Made by a program: the position numbers and the translations under genes. A DNA stretch of 64,000 nucleotides from Heterodera schachtii (lineage: Eukaryota > Nematoda > Chromadorea > Rhabditida > Heteroderidae): NCBI GenBank assembly GCA_023374025.1, contig SIJG01000001.1, positions 2,665,787 through 2,729,786 on the forward strand. The letters are read 5' to 3'. This document shows, in pieces, positions 56,201 through 64,000 of the stretch (position 1 is the stretch's first letter; every line of letters begins with the position of its first letter). The notes below the pieces were generated by a model. It had not been told where the DNA came from. It did not search any database and saw only the letters and a program-made list of their open reading frames with translations.

Positions 56201-57885
56201 TTCTGTAGACATCCTTGTCCTCCTTCTCCTCAATCGGCATAATATAACACCCGCGCTTGGGGTTGTGGCTTACACTACAAAGTTGGCAATAAGTCTCTCC
56301 GCATTCGTGCATCTTCTTCGAATTAAATAAATATGTCTTGTCGCAAATCACACATCGCCTCCACAATTTACAAGTCTGGTGCCCCATATGATAGTTGTAA
56401 CACTCCCAATTATAAAAGTAACGGTGGCACTTCGGGCATTCAATCTTCACTCCACTCTCCTTTTGGCACGGAATTCCACACACTCTGTTGCAGTAATAAC
56501 ACCTTGCCCGGCACTCAAAAGTGTGGTAAACATCCTGATCGTAAAAGCACTCACAATCAATACAAAATTTCCTACCACGGTTGAAAAAGCAGACGTATTT
56601 CTTTAGACCATCCCAGTGATTATTCTCCAAAAATATCGGTACGACCTTCTCTCGTCCCATAGGGGCCTTCCACAAAACACGGATCGATTTCCGCGGATCT
56701 GCACACTTCTCAAATGCTACAACCCGGTATTTACCGGGGTAAATCCTATCCTAAAAATCCATTAAATTCCGTTTTCCCAAATTTTAAACCCACCCAATAA
56801 TTCTGAACAGTCGGTAATTGCTCCACTCCATAGCTATATTCATTTCCATCAATTCCGCAATTATGTAATAGTTCAACAGCCGCCTCCCGTTGTCTCATAA
56901 TATTATTCATAAAACGATTAAAAATATTCCGATGCACTTCCAAATAAAGCTTCGACGCCACCAACGCATAAAACAAACAAAATTTATCCGCATTTGTAAT
57001 CCTTAATAAATATTATTATTATTATATTTTCATCCTTCAATTTTTTTTTGTTGCTTTGTTTAATTTAAATAATTATTTTAAATTTCTTATTATTTTTTTT
57101 TTACTTTCTTTATTATTTATTTATTTTTTGGTTTATTAAATTATTATTTAAATATTTTTTTTGTTATTTAATATTTTTTTTGTTTTTTAAATTATTATAA
57201 TGTTTTTTTTTCTTAATTGAATTATTTAAAATAATTATTTTTTTGACATTAAAAAATACTTACCCTATCCGTTGGTGTTCCTTGAATCCAAAATCAAATT
57301 TGTGTACATTTCTCGGTCCCTCTCCACTGGGCACGGTCACGCAAGTAATTTTCATCAAAATAGGCTCCGACAACAAAAGCGTTTTCTTATTTTCATCTCC
57401 ATCCCCGCTCTGCCCTAACTTATTAATCTCCTGCATAATAACATCCGCATTGTTCTGCGGGTACGCCCTGTACGGTAACCAAACCGGGGAAGCAAGCCCG
57501 GCACCCGTTATTGCCACACCAAACATCCGCACTTTCCGCTTCATCCTTTCTTCCGTAGTCTTAAAAGCCGCCTTAATCATTGTGTCGATTGCGTCCCTCA
57601 TCGCTTCGTCAGGGCGTCTCACTTCCGAATTGATCCAAAATTCCGTTATGTTCTTCGTGAATCCAAATTTTTCGCAAATCGTCGACCGTTCGTCAATTAA
57701 TTTATAATTTTCCATTTCCTCAGTAAAATTGTTCCTGAAAAATTATTGTTAAAAATTATAATAATTGTCTCTTATATATTATTGGAAATTTTGTTTTTTT
57801 TAATTACTTACCCTATAGCTCGAAAATCCCATTTTTTGGTCGACGGCCCGCCTTGTTGCGAAGTTCCATTACGTTTTGAAGTCAT
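53206..57885 (-). CDS. Protein-primed DNA polymerase B (Polinton pPolB), 12 exons
   Basis: Exons on the minus strand: 57,885-57,812, 57,734-57,264, 57,001-56,794, 56,750-56,190, 56,146-55,885, 55,838-55,520, 55,477-54,921, 54,876-~54,376, 54,329-54,054, 54,004-53,806, 53,757-53,365, 53,320-53,206; about 1,310 codons. Most introns are 43-52 nt; one is ~260 nt. Motifs in order: Cys-rich zinc-finger block (exon 4), exonuclease FDGH, YCRNDTEIL, then YDIVSLYPS (motif A), LMLNSLWG (motif B), YTDTDS (motif C) and the family-typical ending MYKPVCQKG ... LNVMPFGF. It replicates the element with a protein primer. Breaks: a frame switch near 55,171-55,178 within exon 7 (LEWRSKRD-stop versus SVTEIEIRHAG), and the exon 9 donor reads TTG|CTAAAA instead of GT. 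It is the only intron-containing gene of the element. Confidence 0.9.
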
Positions 57886-58235
57886 TTTTAATTAAATTTA
57901 ATATTTTTAAATAAGAGCGCACAATTTTTATTTTAGCAAAATCCAACCTTTGGTTGAACTGAATGGAGAAGTGAATTTGGGCGGCTTTGTAGTGGCCGCA
58001 GAATGGCTCGTGTCAGCTGACACCTGGCACGTGACTGCCGTCTCAGTGAATATTTCACTGACAGTGCGGAATATTTCGTTGACAAACGATACATTTTCGA
58101 CGCACGGGCAGAATGTCACGTGTCTATTGCGAAATATGCAACAAAAAAAGTCACATGCAGATTGCGAAATCGATGGGGAAATTGCGAAATAGGAAACCAA
58201 TCAATAAATAATTTTGGTCCTCGGCATTGCAGCAC
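57886..58235. other. Non-coding right end of the Polinton, palindrome-rich
   Basis: Upstream region of the polymerase. Packed with short palindromes: GTCAGCTGAC, CACGTG (twice: GGCACGTGAC, GTCACGTGTC), GTGAATATTTCAC and CACTGACAGTG. Overlapping 80-90-codon frames exist on both strands but encode nothing recognisable and probably reflect the palindromes. Candidate polymerase promoter or replication origin. Confidence 0.5.
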
Positions 58236-58884
58236 ACCAACGGAGCGGATGAGAGTGGCGATGTATTATCGATTATTAGCGCGGCGGCACACCGACTGAG
58301 TGGATTAGAGTGACGGTGTCATTATCGATTAATTTTATCGATTAATTAGCGCGACTCGGCATCGATGGGCAGGGCGGGCAGTGTCATTATTGATTTTTTT
58401 TATCGACTAGTTTGCGCGACTCGGCATCGATGGGCAGGGCGGGCAGTGTCATTATTGATTATTTTTATCGATTAATTTGCGCGGCGGTGCATCGGCGGGG
58501 AGGGATGAGCAAAAAAAAAACGCACCCGTGCGGATTTGGGGAAATCTAATTTGGTTGCGGGACAACATCAAAGAGGTCCAATAGGTTTCGGTTCTGGGCG
58601 GCAACATCAAAGTGGTCCAATAGGTTTGAGTTCTTTGGGCGGCGACTTCAAAGGGCGGAACCCCTCCCATAGGCACGGGTTCGTTTGGCGGCAACATCAA
58701 AGGTCTGAACCCCTCTCATAGGCACGGGTTCGTGCGGGGCGGCAACTTCAAAGGGCTGCACCCCTCCCATAGGCACGGGTTCGTTCCGGGCGGCAACATC
58801 AAAGGGATGCACCCCTCCAATAGGCACGGGTTTGTGCGGGAAACACCCGTGCGCAACCGTGCGCTTTTGACGCTATATACTACT
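58236..58884. repeat. Right terminal inverted repeat of the Polinton
   Basis: Inverted relative to 43,983 on, ending CGCTATATACTACT. Outer 51-54-bp units as in the left TIR; the inner part has AATCGATAATGACAC-type units and matches the extra copy at 41,338-41,986 over its full 649 bp. Confidence 0.85.
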
Positions 58885-58890
58885 GCCATC
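58885..58890. repeat. Target-site duplication GCCATC, right
   Basis: Same 6 bases as 41,332-41,337, inside the ATRX coding exon (GATGGC on the gene strand). Confidence 0.85.
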
Positions 58891-61800
58891 CATGGTCAAA
58901 GGGGATGGCATTGGCAGCGGCAAAAATTGACGGGGCAGTCTTTCGCTCTCGTACTCCTTCCACGCCTCCTCTCGTTCCTCAAACAAACAAAACATTTAAT
59001 ATTATGAAAAAATATAAGGCAAAGCCTTTTAAATTTCATTTTCCCGATTTGTCACTCCATTGTAACAGTTTGAATAAACGAATACCTCTGAAGTAAGCTG
59101 TTCCTCCTCAATGCTCGTCAACAGAAGGTCATGCGTATGGTAACTTGTCTACGGGAAATTCCAATACAAAAGATGGTAATTAAAAATGAATATCTTACGA
59201 TGGCATTTGTTCCGCTGAGAATAATGTCACCCAAAAGACGATCCTACGAAAATGCAATTATTCGGAGAGAGAAAAGTAATAAAAACTAAATGAATATTTT
59301 ACTTTCGGAGGGTCTAAATGTGGCCCATGTGCGTCCGCGTCATCGACCAGCAGTTCGGGCTCAAACCGGTACATCAACTCGAGGTCCTCCACTTTGTAAT
59401 GGCGTGGATTTGGGCCGCTTCGGTGACACGGCGTGCGGTTGACTCTTTGGTGACTTGTCGGTTGTAAATCCGCTCTTCCATTGTGCCCTGAAATGAATGG
59501 AAAATGTAAATGGTGTTCGTTCTTAAACTTATTCAATGGTTCACCTGGGCGACGAACCGATAAATATACACCGGCTTTTCCTGTCCAAAACGATACACAC
59601 GAAACAGCGACTGAGTGTCATGGGACGGATTCCAACAACCTAAAAAGTAAATTTACAATAAATAGAGTGCGGATTCGAATCTGTGTCAACCGTTTTACTG
59701 AATGTCAAACCCGAAAATTTCACCAAAAATTGATTATTTCGGGTCATATTTTGAAAATTCCGGGCCGGCGTCGAGGTTATGAATTGCATTGTAAACCTAT
59801 GTCAATCAATAAAATTGGCAAATTTAAAATTTCATTTCAACTTTTTGTTGACGTAAAAGGAAAAAGTATCCAACCCAAGCAAATTTACTTAAAGAAAGTA
59901 TTACAATCAAAGATGATAACACGGTTCGCTCCAACAAGATTAATGCCAAGAGATCCAGCACGAGTTGAGATCAGCAGCAGACGTTTTCTGAAAAAATATT
60001 CACGTAGATAAATTCAAAATTTAAATGAACTCACCGCAAATTCAAAGGGTCGTTGAATTCACGTTGAATTCTAAAAAACAATACATAAAACAATTATAGT
60101 CAAATTCCGTCGTTTTACCTGTCTCTGTCTTTGGATGAAACCGAACCTTCGATGACGTCATAGTCATGTCCTAAAATGGTGAAATGTCTTTTTTATGCAA
60201 TTTAAGATATTGTCGTCTTTGGGCTTGGTGTCTTTGTCAAAAGAAGTGACTGACTCATTTTCCACGACCATCGTTCGCCCTGTCGCATCAGAGCGTCGTG
60301 TCCGTCCACAAACCATTTGCCATTGTCAGCGTAAAAGGCGAGCATTCGGCGAATGAGTGCAATTGAGTTGAGAAATTGGGAGAACACGAGCCTAGAATAA
60401 GGAAAGAAGCATATTTTACATTTTAAAAGTTCAATTTTATATGTGTGTTTGTGCTCACAGTTTGTCTCCGATGGCCTCGCATTTTTTGATAATTTCCATC
60501 AACAAAATGAGTTTGTTGCCGAGTTCGAATCGGTTCCTGTCGTCCTCGGTGACGTGGTTCTTTGCCCATTCCTTCAGTTCAATTGGCGTCTCCGCCCTTT
60601 CGTCAGCACTCTCTCCGTTCTGACGACGTGACCGGCGGATTGGAGTCAATTTGGCGGACGAAGTCGATGGCATACCACTGTAGAACAAACGGTAAGAATT
60701 GCCAAATCCGAAAAATATGTCAGTCAAATTTTACGTGGCGTCGAGTTCGGTCACTTCGTCGTCCTCTTCCTCTTCTTCGTCCTCCTCTTCGCCATTGTCC
60801 TCATCGTCGTGTACCACAAAGTCGTCGTCATCCGCCATCAATTGTTTCCTCTCCTCCTCCCGTTCGTGTTCAATGATCAAATAAGGGTGAGTCCAAATGC
60901 GGTAAAGGATCACATGGTTTTGCAGAATATAATGGCTGTTCAGTGTGTTGTTGCGTTCAGCAAACCCCAAAAAATGTCGGTAAAGCTCAATTTGAGACTA
61001 AACCGAACAAATTCATTGCTTGACAGTGAAGGGATGCGGAAAAACTCGCCTGGGTCAGTCGGATCATCAACACATATTCCTGCTTCGGTGGTAACGACTC
61101 CTTGAGCACAGTGTAATCCCTCCGGTCCAAAATGCCACGAAGACGATCATGGAGCACATGGCAACGCCGCTTCATAAACACAACGTCCTCCCTGCTCGCG
61201 TCAGCCGTCCTCCCCCTGTTGATGATGTGCTCGAAACGGTTTTTGAACTCTTTGATGTTGCCGAGCAGATTCGGCTTGACGAAATTAACCATGCTAAAAA
61301 ACATTAATTCCAAGAATATATCATAAAAAATAATGGATAATTTTTACCAATAATATTCGCTCAAATTGTTTTGCAGCGGAGTGCCGGTAAGACAAACGCG
61401 ACGCCGGGCAACGATCCGATTTATTGTCTTTGAAATTGCCGATTCGTAGTTCTTCAATTTGTGTCCTTCGTCACAAATGATCATATGGGGGGCTAAAATT
61501 GCAGTACATCAAAAGACAATAAAATGGAAATCGAATTAAAAAATAAAAATAAACTGAATTACCCTCGAATAACAAAGCGCGAAACTGCGGCTTCAGCCTG
61601 TCCAGCTCCTTCTCAGTTTTCGATTTGTTCTTCGGCTTTTGCAGTCGCACTTTCCCCCCGCGTTTTGGGATGTGTTTGTCCTCGTCTGATCCGGTGAGTC
61701 GACGGAACATATCGTAGCCGATGACCAACACTGACGGCTTTTTTGATTTGGCCCATCGTTTGATGGCCAACAATCGGTCGGAATTGTCGGTCAACGAGTC

Positions 61801-62035
61801 AATTTCCGAATACTAAAATCATAAAAAATAAATAGGCAATTCAAATTAGACAAAACCCACCGTCAAGACACCGTCCAACTCAGGATCATTGTCAAAAAGC
61901 CACTTGTCAAATTCGTTAATCCAATTCAAAAGGACGTTTTTCGGCGCAAAAACCAACACTTTGTGAATATTTTCGGAGATGCGTGTGTGAGACAAAATAG
62001 TATGTAAAAAAGCAATGATTTGCAGCGTTTTAACC
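58891..62035 (-). CDS. ATRX/XNP-like SNF2 chromatin remodeller, helicase exons, interrupted by the Polinton
   Basis: About 14-15 short exons. Lobe 1: [14 protein letters not shown] and [19 protein letters not shown] (~62,035-61,862), [12 protein letters not shown] (~61,815-61,563), [20 protein letters not shown] (DEGH box) with [16 protein letters not shown] (~61,494-61,350), [20 protein letters not shown] and [16 protein letters not shown] (~61,292-61,051). Then [18 protein letters not shown] with an acidic tract (to ~60,736), [56 protein letters not shown] and [14 protein letters not shown], ending TMDG at the insertion. Order and wording fit ATRX. The P-loop before KTLQ is not readable and one exon (59,302-59,488) has a 1-bp deletion against the inverted copy. 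One intron is GC-AG. A nuclear DNA translocase; this allele looks inactivated. Confidence 0.88.
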
Positions 62036-62423
62036 CAAAAATGATTGTAAAAAGGAGAAATGAAACAGGGGAAAAGCCAACCGAAATAAAGTGGCAAATT
62101 GCTTTTGCGCACGTTGTCGTCAATCAGCGGCAGGCCGAGAGAAAATGGCATTGTGCGGTCAACGCCCAAAATGAGAAGGCCGAGGAAAATTGTGGCAGAA
62201 AAAAAGTGATCAGAAATAAACGGACGGACGGATTTTCTTTTTTTTTATCTAAAAATTTTACCCAATTAAATCCAATAAAAATTGTTTTGAAAAACAATGA
62301 CAATGAATCCTTTAATTTGACCATTGTTCGCAGCGAATTGAGCGAATCGTCGCAGAAGGCGTACGAAGTTGCGCTGAGCAACCGCCAATTGGCCATCACC
62401 ATTACGAATTGCAATTGACCCAC
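62036..62423 (-). other. Unresolved region upstream of the ATRX helicase exons
   Basis: Expected to hold the SNF2 P-loop exon. LTAQCHFLSAC around 62,150 faintly recalls the ILAHCMGLGKT motif but lacks the glycines and lysine. A 62-codon run at 62,423-62,240 (MANWRLLSATSYAFCDDSLN) is open on the minus strand and a 132-codon frame is open on the plus strand; neither is recognisable. Either the upstream gene part is degraded or introns hide it. Confidence 0.35.
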
Positions 62424-62897
62424 CCGGATTTGAACTCCATACCCGTGATCAGGATCCCAAAAAAAAAAAAAAAATCATGATTACGCCGCAGAATATCTCA
62501 AAATCCTATCTTCGCATGGTATTTTTTGTGGCCTAAACTGCATAAATACCCTTCGCATTTTTGTTGGACAAGTAAAACATCACATAATAAAGCAAAGCCT
62601 ACCCTAAAGCTTAAGCCCATGTACGAATTGCCGTTGACCCGCCCGGATTAGAACCAAAATGGAAAACACAGTTTTCTTAAAATTTGCATTTATACAACAA
62701 ATGGATTCAAATACATAAATAGCAACAAAAAACAAATGGCACTTCATCGCACGAATCCTTCGTTGTGTGGTCGTTTTTGCATCAAAATGGCAGTAGAAAC
62801 GCCTCTGAAAGTGTTCAAATAATTCAATTTGTATGTCTACCGTATTTATCACAATTGAGCCCTCCGCCCCCTCAAACTTTGGGTTTAACATGTCTTA
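62424..62897. repeat. FLYWCH-associated dispersed repeat
   Basis: Shares GATCAGGATCCCAAAAA, TACGAATTGCC, TTCGTTGTGTGGTCGTTTTT, GCATCAAAATGGCAGTAGAA and CCCTCCGCCCCCTCAAAC with 34.3-34.69 and 36.7-37.07 kb. It is the 3' part of the same family as the FLYWCH exon next to it, inserted just upstream of the readable ATRX exons. Confidence 0.7.
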
Positions 62898-63139
62898 CGT
62901 ATGGCTGGATGGTTGTGTGGCGTTGGCAGTCCGATGACATTGTCCAATTCATCAGTCCAAGCAGAGCCACGACAGCCGCCCTCCTGCGGTGAATTCGTAC
63001 GTACGCAGCGCCAATATGTCACTGTTCCATCCGCGTTTGTGCCTCTGCGGTAGTAATTGTGCCCTTGGAAGTGCATTTTCCGTCCGCCATGGGTGGTGGG
63101 GAAGAAGTATGGGTGGTGAACGCCAATCATTCCAATCAT
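62898..63139 (-). CDS. FLYWCH zinc-finger exon
   Basis: Same exon as 4774-5011: GGRKMHFQGHNYYRR, TYWRCVRT, GGCRGSA and LPTPHNHPA, with the AC|GTAAG donor. No stop codon inside, unlike the copies at 34,695 and 37,079. Likely part of a dispersed MULE-type element. Confidence 0.65.
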
Positions 63140-63461
63140 TATTAGGACAGAAAGCTAAAGCAAAAAACAATAACAAAACGAAATATGGACATAAATTTTA
63201 TAGAAAAGTGGATATATATTCGCTCTAGTCCAGTTTATGCATCCACTCGATTTTATTATTATCAGTCAAGTGAAATCCGACTTTTTTCTGCGTTCGCTGG
63301 CAAAAAGAAAGTGTAATTAAAAATCGGTAAAGAAATAGAAAGTTGTTACTATTTTGTGAAACCTCGTAATCGGTTCCGTTTTTAATTTGTTTGGGTTTTT
63401 AGCACATATTTCAGTATTTTTAAGAACATATTTTATAGGACATAAAAAAATCCGGGCTCTA
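63140..63461. other. Spacer with family repeat tail
   Basis: 63,180-63,240 is the TTATAGAAAAGTGGATATAT / CTCTAGTCCAGTTTATGC tail of the FLYWCH repeat. The rest is AT-rich with nothing recognised. Confidence 0.45.
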
Positions 63462-63770
63462 TTCATAACCTATTTAAAACAGGCATTTTTGCTACTGTCA
63501 ATTATTTTGTTTTTTGTTTTACTAAAAATCTCCACCAACCTATTGGTGCCTTTCAATTTATTTCCGTGCATTTAATCCGTTTTTTAATTTTAGTCGTAAA
63601 ACATGTTTTGTTCGGTCTACCTCAGTTGGGCCGTCACGGTTGGGTCCAAGCATTTTTTTCAACTATAACTTTCTACAACTTTTTTCTTTGTCATCTAAAT
63701 CCAACATTATTGTTATCATTCGAAATCTTAATCTGTTCACAAGTTAATAGGTAATTGAGCAAAATAGGGG
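63462..63770. repeat. Dispersed repeat shared with 38,564-38,760
   Basis: Same TTCATAACCTATTTAAAACA ... AAGTTAATAGGTAATTGAG order. It carries an extra piece including GGGCCGTCACGGTTGGGTCC, a word of the CAAACGTGCCG/CCCAACCGTGACGG array type. Confidence 0.55.
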
Positions 63771-63858
63771 GTTGGAAAATTTTTTTTGAAAATTTTGAGT
63801 TGGCCCATTGGAAAGAGTACATAATTTGCTATAATATACAAAAAACTGCGAGTCTCTA

Positions 63859-64000
63859 CGACTTATACCCGCTGAGACATGGGCACTTCAATTTCAGTGT
63901 CTACAAAAAGTACTGTATTTCTTAAGAAAATAGTGCAGTTTACAGTAGAAATGATCATCATCAAACATGAAGTGCCTATACCTAAGTGGGTATAAGACGT
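63859..64000. repeat. Inverted repeat at the right edge
   Basis: ACGACTTATACCCGCTGAGA ... GGGCACTTCA (63,859-63,891) faces AGTGCCTATACC ... GTGGGTATAAGACGT (63,970-64,000) in inverted orientation with several mismatches. Possibly the two ends of a ~142-bp MITE, or one end of a larger element cut by the window. Confidence 0.5.

Larger units (their letters stand above)
43983..58884. mobile_element. Polinton/Maverick element (14.9 kb)
   Basis: Starts AGTAGTATATAGCG and ends CGCTATATACTACT. The ends are inverted and begin AG/end CT as in Polintons. Gene content is diagnostic: protein-primed family B polymerase, retroviral-type integrase, HerA/FtsK-type packaging ATPase, adenovirus-like cysteine protease, double-jelly-roll major capsid and penton-like minor capsid. 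Genes from the ATPase to the PAZ-like protein run rightward, tightly packed with short overlaps. TBP at the left and polymerase at the right run leftward. Polymerase, minor capsid and glycoprotein genes each carry one frame break, so this copy is recently degraded or contains residual sequencing indels. Confidence 0.95.

Noticed and set aside
57950..58200. Small gene at the right end of the Polinton
   Set aside because: Open on both strands because of short palindromes; no recognisable protein features.
43983..58884. Endogenous adenovirus or large DNA virus fragment
   Set aside because: AG...CT ends, inverted repeats, integrase and the 6-bp GCCATC flanks identify a Polinton/Maverick.
58452..59007. 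Open frames with GGNFKGLHPSHRHGFV-type periodic peptide, in three TIR copies
   Set aside because: The periodicity follows the 51-54-bp tandem units of the Polinton TIR, the frame is lost between units, and the frames run on into unrelated ATRX antisense sequence.
61132..62418. Plus-strand frames across the ATRX exons
   Set aside because: The minus strand carries the clear helicase motifs and splice sites; the plus-strand frames lack any.

Overview
The window looks like nuclear DNA of a nematode, most likely a tylenchid (plant-parasitic type). It has multi-exon genes with very short introns (about 40-60 nt), several GC-AG introns, FLYWCH/MULE transposon genes of nematode type, dense small inverted-repeat elements and a giant AT-rich satellite. 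The species assignment is inference. No rRNA, tRNA or CRISPR was seen.

Layout. (1) 92-2818, minus: 5' part of a cholinesterase-like gene whose nucleophile serine is absent (gliotactin/neuroligin-like), running off the left edge. (2) 2.8-10.5 kb: nested small DNA transposons (hAT-like elements with 8-bp target duplications, foldback MITEs, a FLYWCH exon) and a 0.5-kb inverted repeat around a broken host-gene fragment. (3) 10,479-29,877: about 88 copies of a 219-bp satellite. (4) 29.9-40.2 kb: more MITEs, a near-perfect 2,384-bp tandem duplication carrying MULE-transposase and FLYWCH remnants, and a 744-bp foldback element. (5) 40,236-62,035: a host ATRX/XNP-like SNF2 helicase gene (minus strand) split in a coding exon by a Polinton/Maverick. 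(6) 62-64 kb: another FLYWCH repeat and an inverted repeat.

The Polinton (43,983-58,884, 14.9 kb) is the centre of interest. It starts AG and ends CT, has terminal inverted repeats and carries the virus-like set: protein-primed DNA polymerase B (12 exons, minus), integrase, packaging ATPase, maturation protease, major capsid, penton-like minor capsid and two or three small virion-type proteins. It also carries cargo I do not know from described Polintons: a two-repeat TATA-binding-protein homologue, a stand-alone PAZ-like (Argonaute-type) protein, a 59-aa Cys/His-rich protein and a signal-peptide/transmembrane glycoprotein. TATA boxes (TATAAATAG or TATATAAGG) recur 25-45 nt before many of its start codons, so an element-encoded TBP may serve its own late-type promoters.

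The insertion site is rearranged. The outermost ends (41,338 and 58,884) are flanked by the same 6-bp sequence GCCATC inside the ATRX reading frame. On the left, however, a 1,996-bp inverted copy of the neighbouring ATRX exons and a second 649-bp Polinton end lie between the flank and the element. Three Polinton genes and one ATRX exon each show a single frame break, so decay or residual assembly indels must both be considered.
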